From the NCBI GenBank assembly GCA_017475185.1, contig JAFVGB010000002.1:1-64000 (forward strand): DNA of 64,000 bases. Reading direction: 5' to 3'. Positions 1 through 8,449 of the stretch are shown one piece after another; the stretch's first letter is position 1; every line of letters starts with the position of its first letter. The notes under the pieces were generated by a model. It was not told where the DNA came from. It made no database searches and saw only the letters and a list, made by a program, of their open reading frames with translations. The stretch comes from Clostridia bacterium. GTDB taxonomy: Bacteria > Bacillota_A > Clostridia > TANB77 > CAG-508. A program made the position numbers and the translations under genes.

Positions 1-396
1 AAGATATGTAAAAATTTTAATAAAGCAAACAATAGATAATGCTTTATTATGTGTTTTAGGACTAATTAAATTAACAAAAGAAAATCTATCTCTATACAAT
101 ACCTCATTTTTATTTTTAAGTGTTAAATCATAAACAATAGCAGTATTACTTAACTTATCATTATTTTCTATCCATAATGTTTTTAAAGCTGCATACATAT
201 TATATAAGTTTTTAATAGATAAACTATTATTAAAATCAACTATAATTTCAGTTAGAGTAATATCTCCATTAGAAAAAGGATTACTAATAGATTTATTTAT
301 TTGTACAAATAAATTATCTGTATACTTAGTAATTACAGCTTGAAAATCCGGATTAGTTAATTCATTAAATGTAAAATTATGTTTACTTTGTATCAT
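1..396 (-). CDS. Hypothetical protein, C-terminus outside window
   Basis: An open frame of 132 codons runs from an ATG at 396 off the left edge of the window. It overlaps the 3' end of the kinase gene by 14 nt, as is usual in this operon. The visible part is rich in Asn, Ile and Leu and has no motif I recognise. It may belong to the small-paralogue family seen elsewhere, but the C-terminus that defines that family is missing. Confidence 0.7.
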   Translation of the reverse strand, partial: MIQSKHNFTFNELTNPDFQAVITKYTDNLFVQINKSISNPFSNGDITLTEIIVDFNNSLSIKNLYNMYAALKTLWIENNDKLSNTAIVYDLTLKNKNEVLYRDRFSFVNLISPKTHNKALSIVCFIKIFTYL

Positions 397-919
397 TTAA
401 CCAATCCTTAATAATACTATATGAATATAAATTTTTTACATCATATAATTTTTCATTTGCTTTACGTATTTCTTTATGCATTCTGATAATTACATCTTCT
501 GGTACACGCTTATAACTGGGTTCTCTCCAATTATTTCTGTTTAAACAATCATTTAAAGTTACGTCTGAAAAATCAACAATAATGACTTCAGCATTAGCTT
601 CTTTACCTATATTTTTAGCAGTATTTAATGACCATCTGTGAATATTAGTGGCATCTAACGTTACAGAAGTTTTCTTTAAATTTTCTTGTACTTGTTTATA
701 TATTTCTTTCCAAACATCTGCACCATTTGCTTGATTTATACCGTAATCTTTCTTTTCTTCACTAAAAACCAATCCCATTAAATTTTTACGTATAGTATCA
801 GATTCTATTACTGTAGAGATTGGCTCTAAATAATTTTTAACAAATGAACTTTTACCTGATCCTGGAATTCCTCTTGTAATAAATAAATATTTAGTATCTT
901 TATTATATGGCTTCAACAT
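383..919 (-). CDS. P-loop polynucleotide kinase-like protein
   Basis: This 178-residue protein is an AAA_33/Pnk-type kinase. Walker A GIPGSGKS is at residues 17-24, followed by ESDTIR (the D..R acceptor-binding motif of T4 Pnk), LDATN and an Arg-rich lid NRNNWREPSYKRVP. It matches the kinase half of T4 Pnk in length and motif order and lacks the phosphatase domain, so 5'-end phosphorylation of nucleic acid is the likely reaction; nucleotide kinase activity is possible. It overlaps the upstream gene, so the two are probably translationally coupled. It lies in an operon with ligase and dCMP deaminase, which suits a role in nucleic-acid repair. Confidence 0.85.
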   Translation of the reverse strand: MLKPYNKDTKYLFITRGIPGSGKSSFVKNYLEPISTVIESDTIRKNLMGLVFSEEKKDYGINQANGADVWKEIYKQVQENLKKTSVTLDATNIHRWSLNTAKNIGKEANAEVIIVDFSDVTLNDCLNRNNWREPSYKRVPEDVIIRMHKEIRKANEKLYDVKNLYSYSIIKDWLNDTK

Positions 920-1862
920 TTGTATTATCCTCTCGTATATATCCTAAATCTATAGCATATTTTTTCATTTTAGTAATTATTTCTAACTCACGCTGTTCAA
1001 TAATTTTTTGAGCTTTTTTATCAATAACTTCTTTTACTAAATCAGGTAAATTTGTTTCATCAAAATTATCATTATCTGCTTTTTTGTTAGCTGCCCAATT
1101 AATAGCTAAAGCTTTCATATTTTTATATTTTTTATACTCTAATTCTCTAATATCATATTTTTCACCTTCTTCATTTAAATACATAACAATTAATGGTAAA
1201 TATGGCTTTGATTCTGGTGATTCTTTTTTACAAATATGATTGATATAATCATTTAAAGATTCTATAGGAGTATCTTTATATCTATTAGCATCCCATTTCA
1301 TAGCTATATTTTTTAAATCTTGATAACTGATATTTTTGAGAATTTCTTGTTTAATAACATCTTTATTATGCTTTAAATATTCATTAATTAAAGCAACATG
1401 GCCTTCGGTTTGATTAGTATGTGATTTAATATATTCATACCATTTCATACCGCTATATTCTGAAGAAAGTTCATCTGAGTTTTCAATTAATATACTGCTA
1501 CTACCTATTTTATTATAAATAGTTTGTAAACTTTCATTAATTTCTTTAAGATGCTGTTTACGCCATTCTAAAATAACCGTATTAAATGTTTTTAATTCAG
1601 TAGGATCTTTTTCACCTTTTAAAATATCAATAATGAGACTATTTAATTTGTATTTTTTAGAATTTGGTTTACCTTTAGCATTATGAAAATATTCATAATT
1701 ACCATCGTAATAAGTATAACGATGCCTAATATAATCAACTTTTTCTTTAAAATTTAATTCTTTTGTATTATGAATAATATCAGATATACTTCTAATACCT
1801 ATTTTTTTAATTTTTTCTTTACTAATTTTAATAGCTGTCCATCTTTTTCTATCTATACTCAT
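903..1862 (-). CDS. Hypothetical protein (319 aa)
   Basis: Unknown protein, largely helical and charged, with repeated segments of the type 'KNIAMKWDANRYKD' and 'KALAINWAANKKAD' at about residues 185 and 250 that suggest an internal repeat. The start is supported by AGGAGAAAGGAT just upstream. A promoter of the AAYGGYTTTAC type lies at 1913-1947, so it is probably the first gene of a transcript that continues into the kinase gene. Confidence 0.8.
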   Translation of the reverse strand: MSIDRKRWTAIKISKEKIKKIGIRSISDIIHNTKELNFKEKVDYIRHRYTYYDGNYEYFHNAKGKPNSKKYKLNSLIIDILKGEKDPTELKTFNTVILEWRKQHLKEINESLQTIYNKIGSSSILIENSDELSSEYSGMKWYEYIKSHTNQTEGHVALINEYLKHNKDVIKQEILKNISYQDLKNIAMKWDANRYKDTPIESLNDYINHICKKESPESKPYLPLIVMYLNEEGEKYDIRELEYKKYKNMKALAINWAANKKADNDNFDETNLPDLVKEVIDKKAQKIIEQRELEIITKMKKYAIDLGYIREDNTNVEAI

Positions 1863-1912
1863 ATCCTTTCTCCTAAATTGTTATAATAAGAGCTATTTCT
1901 TATTATAATTAT

Positions 1913-1947
1913 ATATTAATATAGATAGATATAAATGTAAAGCTGTT
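1913..1947 (-). promoter_or_regulatory. Early/middle-type promoter
   Basis: AACAGCTTTACA at -35, 17 nt spacer, TAATAT at -10, reading towards 903-1862. The -35 box touches the stop codon of the preceding gene. It is one of about 18 copies of this promoter type in the window. Confidence 0.65.
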
Positions 1948-2215
1948 ATTTAGTTGTTTTATCGACTTCTATGGCTAAAACCGTTAATCTATAATCATTA
2001 TTATACATTTTTAATAATGTTTTATATTCATCGACTTCATTTTTAGATATATTATTTAACATAGTATTAAAAACTATTTCATAAGCTTGATCTAAAGGAT
2101 CTCTCTGTTGTATATACTTTGTATATGTAAATGTAGAAGGATATAATGATGGAAAATTTATTTCTTTAATTTCAGTACATCCTTTAAACATATCCTCTAA
2201 TCCTAATGGTGGCAT
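1946..2215 (-). CDS. Small protein with LRR-like segment, paralogous C-terminus
   Basis: 89 residues. The first 25 resemble one BspA-type leucine-rich unit ('MFKGCTEIKEINFPSL'), the same unit found repeatedly in the tail fibre at 8450-10798. The C-terminal part (Y-TLLKMYNNDY) resembles that of the next gene (YNTLLRLNNNDY), so the two are partial paralogues. Function is unknown; a phage-surface or carbohydrate-related role would be a guess. Confidence 0.7.
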   Translation of the reverse strand: MPPLGLEDMFKGCTEIKEINFPSLYPSTFTYTKYIQQRDPLDQAYEIVFNTMLNNISKNEVDEYKTLLKMYNNDYRLTVLAIEVDKTTK

Positions 2216-2218
2216 TTT

Positions 2219-2524
2219 TTATTCCTTTAATAAAATTTTTAACACTTGTTTATAATCATTATTATTTAATCTTAATAAAGTATTATAATCTTCTTTAATA
2301 CTTGAATCTTCAATTAATTTTTTACATAAAATTTCAAATAATTCGTTTACATTTATGTTTCTTAAGCCTTCAGCTACAATATCTTTAGCTATTGTATAAA
2401 CATTAGATGATGTGACTACACTAGATATAGGTTCTTGACCAATATATGATATACAATTATCTATTGTACAATTTCCAGTTATTTTACAATTACTTATAAT
2501 AGCATCTTCTATAGTACTAGTCAT
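2219..2524 (-). CDS. Small protein, paralogue of 1946-2215
   Basis: 101 residues. The N-terminus has a short hexapeptide-like pattern (ISNCKITGNCTIDNC) reminiscent of a left-handed beta-helix turn. The C-terminus shares the 'LFEIL..L....Y.TLLRLNNNDY' pattern with its neighbour. It overlaps the ligase gene by 8 nt at its 5' end, implying coupled translation. No function can be assigned. Confidence 0.7.
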   Translation of the reverse strand: MTSTIEDAIISNCKITGNCTIDNCISYIGQEPISSVVTSSNVYTIAKDIVAEGLRNINVNELFEILCKKLIEDSSIKEDYNTLLRLNNNDYKQVLKILLKE

Positions 2525-4466
2525 AATTTAACTCCTCTTTTAAGTCTTCTAAGGTACAAATTCTTACATTTGCTTTTCTTGCTTTTTCTATTTTACTAGA
2601 AGTTGTATATAAATCTTTTACTACTAAACAATTTACATTTTTATTCCATTTATCAGAAGCTTGCCCACCATTTTTATTAATATAATTTTCTAATGCTTTA
2701 TCTCTAATACCTGAAAAACAAACATTATAATTAGCACAAATAGTTGATTCTATTTGATTTTTTGGATTTACAAATTCTATACCATAACTATGTAATTGCA
2801 TATGAATTTTAGTCATATACCAAATATGCTCATATTCAAGATATTGTTCAATACGAGATTTACCAAAACCTTCTAAACTTTGTAATTTTTCTTCAGTCAT
2901 ATGTTCTAAAGTACCATAAGCATTCCAAACAAGATTTAATACTCGTTCTCCGATATCTGGACCAAAACTACCACAAGCAGCAGCAAATTGTGTCTCCGTA
3001 AAGGTATTTTTTTTGGCTTTTAAGCTAGCTTCTATCTTTTTTCCGTTCTCACCTATTAATCTAGTAATTTCGCCTTCTGGAAGCTCATAAATGCGATATG
3101 GATTGTCGTATAAATGTAACCAAGTATCATTTATATATTCATCATATATTTTAACACAATTTCCATAACCTAATTGATCAATACCTAATTTTTCACCAAA
3201 ATATTCTAAGCGTCTAATTCCCATTTCTCTAGCATATTCTGGAGTATCATCAGACCAAATATATACTAAATCAACACCTTGAATTTCAGTTTTGCATTTA
3301 GGTAAATTATAATCTTCAGAAGGTATTAATACTTCTTCTAGTTTAGGAATAACTAAACCTGCTCTTTTGAATTTAATTTTAGCCCCTATACCACATTTAG
3401 ATTTAATTACATTTTCATAATTATGAGCAGTAATATTAGTAATTTTTGCACCAGCAACTTCAACTGGTTTAATTTCTAATACTGGAGTAAAAACACCCCA
3501 TCTACTAATTTGCCAATTTATATTAGTAACTATAGATTCTGCAATATTATCATGAATACCTAACTTAAATTTTCTACTACATTTTGGATTTATAGTTCCT
3601 CCAACAAATCCATCTTCTATATTATCTAATTGTGTAATAATAACACCATCTAATTCGTAATCTGAAAATTTAAGTCTTGTTTTAACTAAATCAATCATAT
3701 TATCATCAGTTAAAGTATCTGCAGACATAACTTGATAAAAAGGTACTAAAAATCCTTCATTTTTTAAAAATTCAAATGCTTTTAATGTGCCTTGATCTTT
3801 AGAGGTCCAATAAGCTACAAATTCTGTTTGTTCAAAAATATAAGGTTTAGTTTCTTTACTGTTTAATGCCCCAGCTATAGTATTTCTACCATTTTTTTGT
3901 TTTTTACCACTAACTTGCTCTAATAAATTTAATATTGTTGGTATTGCAATTTTTGGAAATAATAACTCACCTCTAATTATTATTTTATCTTTGTAATTTA
4001 TTTTTTTAGGAAATCCTACATTTTGAACATGTCTCATAATATCTTTACCTTTAGTTCCATGTCCACGTGTAGCGGCAACAGTTAACTCACCATTTTCATA
4101 AGTAAGAATTAATGAACATCCATCTAATTTATCAGAAATTAAAAATTGATCATGTCCTTTAGTCCATTTTTCTAAATCACCTTCTTTAAGCTCTTCCATA
4201 CTACCCATTGGAATTTCGTGAATAATATCTTGACCATATCCAGTATTTTCTGAAGTTAATTTATTAAAAAATATATCTTCTGGCCATTTTTCTTTAGCAC
4301 AGAAATACAGAATATCATATAATGAATCATCTACGTCTAAATATGGTACCGTAATACCTAATTCTTTTTCTATAATTGGATATTCATCATCTTTAAGAAA
4401 ATAAACTTCACCTTTGGAATAAGACTCATTACATTTTTCTAATATAGATTTTATTTGTTCATTCAT
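2517..4466 (-). CDS. ligA: NAD-dependent DNA ligase
   Basis: 649 residues, close to the usual 670 of bacterial LigA. The adenylation motif KLDG is at residues 113-116, followed by ATRGHGTKG, a nucleotidyltransferase core, an OB fold, helix-hairpin-helix units (LEGFGKSRIEQYL) and a C-terminal BRCT domain (about 570-649). The region that normally carries the tetracysteine zinc finger keeps only one cysteine (PKCKTEIQG), so the metal site appears lost. The N-terminal Ia NMN-binding region is short. It seals nicks using NAD+ and would act in phage replication and repair. ATGA overlap with the upstream gene shows coupling. Confidence 0.93.
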   Translation of the reverse strand: MNEQIKSILEKCNESYSKGEVYFLKDDEYPIIEKELGITVPYLDVDDSLYDILYFCAKEKWPEDIFFNKLTSENTGYGQDIIHEIPMGSMEELKEGDLEKWTKGHDQFLISDKLDGCSLILTYENGELTVAATRGHGTKGKDIMRHVQNVGFPKKINYKDKIIIRGELLFPKIAIPTILNLLEQVSGKKQKNGRNTIAGALNSKETKPYIFEQTEFVAYWTSKDQGTLKAFEFLKNEGFLVPFYQVMSADTLTDDNMIDLVKTRLKFSDYELDGVIITQLDNIEDGFVGGTINPKCSRKFKLGIHDNIAESIVTNINWQISRWGVFTPVLEIKPVEVAGAKITNITAHNYENVIKSKCGIGAKIKFKRAGLVIPKLEEVLIPSEDYNLPKCKTEIQGVDLVYIWSDDTPEYAREMGIRRLEYFGEKLGIDQLGYGNCVKIYDEYINDTWLHLYDNPYRIYELPEGEITRLIGENGKKIEASLKAKKNTFTETQFAAACGSFGPDIGERVLNLVWNAYGTLEHMTEEKLQSLEGFGKSRIEQYLEYEHIWYMTKIHMQLHSYGIEFVNPKNQIESTICANYNVCFSGIRDKALENYINKNGGQASDKWNKNVNCLVVKDLYTTSSKIEKARKANVRICTLEDLKEELNYD

Positions 4467-4795
4467 ACTATTAATTTTCCTTTCTCATATAATGATATCT
4501 TGTTTATAAATCTTTTAAAAGCCTTTTCATCATTATTAAAATCTTCTGGGTATTCTTTTACCATTTTTTTATATAAACTTAAAGCATCTATTATATTATC
4601 TACGCTTTTTCCATCCATAAAAAAAGAATTTCTTATAATGCAATAAGTTTTTGTATTAATATCATAAAATATACCGTTATGAGTATATTTTTTTCTAGTA
4701 TTCCAGCAACTATTACTTAAAATAAAGCCTGAAAATTGTTTAACTTCATAACCACTAGCAATTGCTCTTTGCTCAAATACTTTAGCTACATACAT
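4463..4795 (-). CDS. Hypothetical protein (110 aa)
   Basis: Small unknown protein with a central beta-rich stretch and a helical, charged C-terminus. It overlaps ligase by 4 nt (ATGA) and follows the dCMP deaminase by 1 nt, so it is part of the same operon. No recognisable motif. Confidence 0.75.
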   Translation of the reverse strand: MYVAKVFEQRAIASGYEVKQFSGFILSNSCWNTRKKYTHNGIFYDINTKTYCIIRNSFFMDGKSVDNIIDALSLYKKMVKEYPEDFNNDEKAFKRFINKISLYEKGKLIV

Positions 4796-4796
4796 T

Positions 4797-5231
4797 TTAT
4801 AACTCCATTAAGTTAATATTAACTTCATTTAAAATTTCTTTAGCTAAAATTAAATTATTTTTCCAATGTTCAGATATTTCATAATTTTTTGGAATACGAT
4901 AATAAACATTTTTTATACCACTTTGAATAATCATAGCAGCACAATGCGAACATGGAGGTAATCCATAAATATATAAATTACAATCAGTTAAATCTTGTTT
5001 GGCATATAAAATTGCATTTTCTTCAGCATGTAATGTAACTGCTCTCTTAAATTCTTTATCTTCTAATCTCTCCATAGAATCTTTTAATCCTTTTGGAAAG
5101 CCATTAAAACCAGTACTAATAATTCGATTATCTTTATCAGTAATAACTACACCAATTTTTTTAGAAGGATCTTTAGACCATTGTGAAATTTCATAAGCTA
5201 AATTGATAAATTTAATATGCCATTTATTCAT
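4797..5231 (-). CDS. dCMP/deoxycytidylate deaminase
   Basis: 144 residues with the cytidine/deoxycytidylate deaminase zinc site: HAE at 68-70 (catalytic Glu70) and PCSHC at 93-97. Spacing and length match ComEB/T4 Cd type enzymes that convert dCMP to dUMP, supplying dTMP synthesis. This is a typical phage nucleotide-metabolism gene and its AT-rich genome would demand dTTP. Coupled by overlap to the small gene upstream. Confidence 0.92.
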   Translation of the reverse strand: MNKWHIKFINLAYEISQWSKDPSKKIGVVITDKDNRIISTGFNGFPKGLKDSMERLEDKEFKRAVTLHAEENAILYAKQDLTDCNLYIYGLPPCSHCAAMIIQSGIKNVYYRIPKNYEISEHWKNNLILAKEILNEVNINLMEL

Positions 5232-5403
5232 CTTTTTCTAACTCCTTTTCTGAAATAGTAATTTCTTCACTAGTCATTTCTAATTGTAAAGCTTTTATTC
5301 GTTTATCTAAATCTTCTAAATGTTCATCCTGTATAAAAACTCCATATGAACTATTTAGTGTTAACCTTATTAAATTATCAATATCTTCTAAAGTATTTTT
5401 CAT
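5224..5403 (-). CDS. Small hypothetical protein (59 aa)
   Basis: Open frame from ATG at 5403 to TAA at 5224. It overlaps the upstream stop (TAATG) and the deaminase start by 8 nt, the same tight packing as its neighbours. The product is acidic and helical ('LEDLDKRIKALQLEMTSEEI'), likely a short coiled coil. Unknown function. Confidence 0.7.
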   Translation of the reverse strand: MKNTLEDIDNLIRLTLNSSYGVFIQDEHLEDLDKRIKALQLEMTSEEITISEKELEKDE

Positions 5404-5636
5404 TATGAATTTGCCTTACTATTTCCCATTGTATAATTCCATGTTTTAATAGCCCCTTTCTTATTAGGACCTAAAAATTCATAAATATCCCACTTCCTGT
5501 TTTTGCATTCAGGACATTGTGCATAAAAAAGCTCTTCACCGGTAATTTCTACAATTTTTGGATATATTATTTTACCTCTTCTTTTACAACATTTACAAGG
5601 TAAGGCTCCCTCCTCATTGTACAATACCTTAGACAT
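5403..5636 (-). CDS. Zinc-ribbon protein, Lar-like
   Basis: 77 residues with PCKCC near the N-terminus and CPECKN in the middle, then a conserved-looking 'AIKTWNYTMG'. The layout C..C - ~25 residues - CxxC - ~15 residues - A..WN matches restriction-alleviation (Lar)-like phage zinc ribbons. Antagonism of host restriction is therefore possible, but the family is mostly recognised by its metal site. TAATG junctions on both sides. Confidence 0.65.
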   Translation of the reverse strand: MSKVLYNEEGALPCKCCKRRGKIIYPKIVEITGEELFYAQCPECKNRKWDIYEFLGPNKKGAIKTWNYTMGNSKANS

Positions 5637-5800
5637 TAAAATCCTTCGTTCTCAAAAAATGATTCAATGACATAAGTTTTATCACCGGCTTTATTTAATT
5701 CAGCTGCTTTTTCTTCTGCTTCTTTCAATGATGTAAAAATTTCACATGAATTATCTGTGTCTTCTTTACAATATACTTTAAATTTTTCTATAAACATCAT
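5636..5800 (-). CDS. Small hypothetical protein (54 aa)
   Basis: First gene after the promoter at 5829-5862. AGGAGAAAT precedes ATGATG; the second ATG (5797) has the better spacing. The product has a beta-alpha-beta look (FKVYCKEDTDN...SLKEAEEKAAELNK...TYVIESFF), a plan shared by many small proteins of this phage. Unknown function. Confidence 0.75.
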   Translation of the reverse strand: MMFIEKFKVYCKEDTDNSCEIFTSLKEAEEKAAELNKAGDKTYVIESFFENEGF

Positions 5801-5828
5801 ATTTCTCCTAATATTATTTCCTATTTTA

Positions 5829-5862
5829 AATATATCATATCATACAAAAAAGTAAAACCATT
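5829..5862 (-). promoter_or_regulatory. Early/middle-type promoter
   Basis: AATGGTTTTACT, 16 nt spacer, TATATT. It lies directly after the terminator at 5874-5905 and would drive 5800 down through the deaminase-ligase operon. Confidence 0.7.
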
Positions 5863-5869
5863 TTGACAT

Positions 5870-5905
5870 AAAAAAGTAAGCTTTATAAAGCCATAAAGCT
5901 TACTT
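5870..5905 (-). terminator. Rho-independent terminator
   Basis: Perfect 12-bp stem AAGTAAGCTTTA/TAAAGCTTACTT with an 8-nt loop, followed on the minus strand by a T run. It ends the 5925-6518 transcript just before the next promoter. Confidence 0.88.
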
Positions 5906-5924
5906 CTTCATCTGTATATAATTC

Positions 5925-6518
5925 TTATTTTGTTAATTGCACCAAAGCTTCACAAATATAAGAAGCTTCTTTATACATACCGTTTTTAAGTAAATCGGAA
6001 CTAACTGATTGCAATGTATTTATAGTATTTTGTCTAATATCAACTGGTTTAACAATATTAGCTGTAATATTAACAGGTTTAGATCTACTAATTTTTTCAC
6101 TAACCCCTCTGAGCATAAATGGCTTTTGTTCAGGATATACTACATTACTCTTACGACTTTGAATTGGCATTTCTCTAACATATTCATTACCATTCTTATC
6201 TACAAATTTACCAGCTTTTTCCATTTTTAAACCAATAGTCCAAGCATTTAATTTTAACTTATCTGCTACAGCTTGAATACTATCAAATTTTTCATTAGTA
6301 GTAATACATGTAACAGGACAGCCAGAAGTTCTTTTACCTCTTTTATGCTTAACTGGTTCTGTATTAATATCTAATTTTTTGATATTATAACCTTTGTAAT
6401 TACTTTGACCACGCTTCAACGCTAAGCCTAAGTTTTGTTGAAAACAACCAATAGCCTTGGCTGCTTCGCTAATAGTATTATAAATTTTATTATTAATTGA
6501 CACTTTATAACCTTTCAT
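5925..6518 (-). CDS. NUMOD1-type DNA-binding protein
   Basis: 197 residues with two copies of the NUMOD1-like helix-turn-helix repeat of homing nucleases ('NTISEAAKAIGCFQQNLGLAL' around 14-34 and 'DSIQAVADKLKLNAWTIG' around 78-95), but no nuclease motif. The C-terminal helical segment (KNGMYKEASYICEALVQL) resembles that of 40867-41625. It could be a domesticated, sequence-specific regulator. It has its own promoter (6561-6594) and terminator, so it is expressed alone. Confidence 0.7.
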   Translation of the reverse strand: MKGYKVSINNKIYNTISEAAKAIGCFQQNLGLALKRGQSNYKGYNIKKLDINTEPVKHKRGKRTSGCPVTCITTNEKFDSIQAVADKLKLNAWTIGLKMEKAGKFVDKNGNEYVREMPIQSRKSNVVYPEQKPFMLRGVSEKISRSKPVNITANIVKPVDIRQNTINTLQSVSSDLLKNGMYKEASYICEALVQLTK

Positions 6519-6560
6519 TTAGTTTTCTCCAATAAATGTTTAAATCAAATTACATTATAA

Positions 6561-6594
6561 ATATTACTATAATCGGTATATATGTAAAACCGTT
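6561..6594 (-). promoter_or_regulatory. Early/middle-type promoter
   Basis: AACGGTTTTACA, 16 nt, TAATAT, reading into 5925-6518. Confidence 0.65.
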
Positions 6595-6596
6595 AT

Positions 6597-7085
6597 TTAA
6601 GGTACATTAATTATTTCAAAAGGAGCTTGCAGGTAAGGATGAGAATGCACATCAAATTTTAAATTTTGATATAATTCAAAACAATTACCCCATTCTATAT
6701 ATCCAAGTCTTAATTTAGAAAAAGAATATTTTTTATTATGAAGTTTAAAATAATCTCTAATTCCTTCAATAAAAAATGCAGATAAATCTTTTCCTGCGAA
6801 TCTACTTAAAGTTTTAATATCTTCATTTATTTTTCCATAAATAATATACGGTCTACAATGATCATTATTTTTTATCCATTTTTCCAAATCTTGGTTTTTA
6901 ACTTTTTTAACACCATTTAAACTATAATTTAAATTAACAAGCCAATTAGCATCAATTACACCGATACTATACTCACTGAAAAAAGCTTTAATATTTTTTA
7001 AAAATTTATTTCTACTACTACCTGAGATAACTATAAAAAGAGTATCATGATCGGTATTCATAGATTTAGTCAAATATTTAGACAT
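6597..7085 (-). CDS. Hypothetical protein (162 aa)
   Basis: Begins after 'LFIVISGSSRNKFLKNI', which looks like a degenerate P-loop strand and loop without the GK(S/T); 'IGVIDANWLV' follows. It might be a decayed or divergent P-loop NTPase, but nothing confirms this. One base separates it from the upstream gene. Confidence 0.7.
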   Translation of the reverse strand: MSKYLTKSMNTDHDTLFIVISGSSRNKFLKNIKAFFSEYSIGVIDANWLVNLNYSLNGVKKVKNQDLEKWIKNNDHCRPYIIYGKINEDIKTLSRFAGKDLSAFFIEGIRDYFKLHNKKYSFSKLRLGYIEWGNCFELYQNLKFDVHSHPYLQAPFEIINVP

Positions 7086-7086
7086 G

Positions 7087-7314
7087 TTAATCTTTTCTTT
7101 CTTTTTCTGTTTTTAAGTTAAGTTGATCTCCAATATTTCTTAAATCATCAGCCAATTCTTTTACCATACTCTTTAACCATTGTTCGTTTTTATCTTTTAA
7201 TATTTCATCTTTTTCTTTTTCGGTTAAATCAGTAAAGCAAACAGCTTCCCATTGATTACCGCGCTGAACTCTAAAATAAATACCATCTAAGTCTCGTTTT
7301 ACCGGATATGCCAT
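7087..7314 (-). CDS. Small hypothetical protein (75 aa)
   Basis: N-terminal beta hairpin ('DGIYFRVQRGNQWEAVCF') and a charged helical tail with 'LTEKEKDEIL'. The N-terminus is compatible with a short SH3-like or ribbon fold. It is the first gene after promoter 7342-7376. Unknown function. Confidence 0.7.
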   Translation of the reverse strand: MAYPVKRDLDGIYFRVQRGNQWEAVCFTDLTEKEKDEILKDKNEQWLKSMVKELADDLRNIGDQLNLKTEKERKD

Positions 7315-7341
7315 GTTACTTACTCCTTATTGTATATTAAT

Positions 7342-7376
7342 ATAATGTCTTAAACTATGATAAAAGTAAAGCCATA
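7342..7376 (-). promoter_or_regulatory. Early/middle-type promoter
   Basis: ATGGCTTTACT with CATTAT at 17 nt (or TATATT about 20 nt away), immediately downstream of terminator 7378-7410; drives 7087-7314 and 6597-7085. Confidence 0.55.
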
Positions 7377-7377
7377 A

Positions 7378-7410
7378 AATAAAAGAGTCTGAATTTAATC
7401 AGACTCTTTA
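7378..7410 (-). terminator. Rho-independent terminator
   Basis: Perfect 11-bp stem AAAGAGTCTGA/TCAGACTCTTT with a 6-nt loop, then TTTTATTTT on the minus strand. It ends the late unit 8291-7435. Confidence 0.9.
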
Positions 7411-7434
7411 TAACAAGGTATATGTATTACTTAA

Positions 7435-7896
7435 TTAAAAGAAATTATAATCATTATTATCTTTTTCACTATTAATGGCTTTCAATGCACTATCATATAC
7501 ACTAATAGCAACTTTACATTTTTTACCAATAGTATTACTAGCTTTAATCATTTGTTCCATTAATTCTTTAGCATCTTCAAGCTTTTCTACTTTATTTAAT
7601 TTATCAATACCTTTTTGCATATTTTGCATTATTTGCATGATAATTTTTTTAGTAGAATCTGTAGCTTTATTTACTAAAACTTCTTGGGATTTAATATTTT
7701 TATTTATTTTGTAATCTTTATATTTATTTTTAAGACTTTTAGCTCCAGATGCTGCAAGTTGTCCACCTTTAACTAAACCTTTACCCAACATTTTACCGCC
7801 AGAAGCTAAAGTACTTCCAATGCCTTCATCAATAACAATAGATTCGTTGAGTATTTCATTTACATCACTATGCAATTTTTCTTTAAAATCTATCAT
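7435..7896 (-). CDS. Predicted internal head protein with prohead-targeting leader
   Basis: 153 residues. The N-terminus MIDFKEKLHSDVNEILNE matches a T4-type capsid-targeting sequence ending in a [LI]xE protease site (predicted cut after ILNE). Then comes a Gly/Ala-rich patch (GSTLASGGKMLGKGLVKGG) and a basic, helical C-terminal part. Inference: it is packed in the prohead and perhaps ejected with DNA. It overlaps the upstream gene by 4 nt (ATGA) and shares its late promoter. Confidence 0.7.
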   Translation of the reverse strand: MIDFKEKLHSDVNEILNESIVIDEGIGSTLASGGKMLGKGLVKGGQLAASGAKSLKNKYKDYKINKNIKSQEVLVNKATDSTKKIIMQIMQNMQKGIDKLNKVEKLEDAKELMEQMIKASNTIGKKCKVAISVYDSALKAINSEKDNNDYNFF

Positions 7897-8291
7897 CTTG
7901 TTTTTCTTCCCTTTTCAACAGTATTTGGCATATATTTATTTAAGTCACTTCTTAATCTATTTACAGCAGCAGTAACAGCACTAATACAATCATTGAACTT
8001 ATCACTAAATTCAACCATTTTACTATTTAATTCAAGGGCATCTTTCTGATCAATACCGCCTTTTGAAAAGAATTTATCATTTTTATTAATACTTTTAATA
8101 TTTAATAAAGCATCAGTTAACTCTAATTCAATATTTCTCAATAAATTACGTCTAGATTCTGCATTATTTTTACGCATTGTAGTTTCATCAGAATCCCAGA
8201 ACCATTCTTTAAGATCATTTTCAGTTAATTCTTCTTTAGCTTCTAAAATATCAGCAGCTTCTTTTCTTACTTTTTCTTTAAAATCTATCAT
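7893..8291 (-). CDS. Predicted internal head protein with prohead-targeting leader
   Basis: 132 residues beginning MIDFKEKVRKEAADILE, the same leader as its downstream neighbour; possible cleavage at LTE around residue 23. The rest is an all-helical, charged domain with no known motif. A late promoter element sits at 8334-8347. The shared MIDFKEK start in adjacent genes argues for a common targeting function rather than chance. Confidence 0.7.
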   Translation of the reverse strand: MIDFKEKVRKEAADILEAKEELTENDLKEWFWDSDETTMRKNNAESRRNLLRNIELELTDALLNIKSINKNDKFFSKGGIDQKDALELNSKMVEFSDKFNDCISAVTAAVNRLRSDLNKYMPNTVEKGRKTR

Positions 8292-8333
8292 TTTATTATA
8301 TACCTTGCAAGTTATAAATTTGTTTAAATAAGC

Positions 8334-8347
8334 TTATTATTTAGAAC
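8334..8347 (-). promoter_or_regulatory. Late promoter element GTTCTAAATAATAA
   Basis: Minus-strand copy of the late element, 56 nt before the start of 7893-8291. The rest of 8292-8449 is AT-rich with no further gene. Confidence 0.6.
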
Positions 8348-8449
8348 TTTTATTTATTAAAATTATATTCTTTTAAACTCTTTGTATTTTTAAAAAATTT
8401 AATATTGTCTTCTTACTTTTACCGGCTTTTAACAGTATGTCACTAGTCC

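Noticed and set aside
6597..7085. Nucleotide kinase
   Set aside because: The glycine loop lacks the GK(S/T) residues needed for a P-loop, so the call was kept hypothetical.
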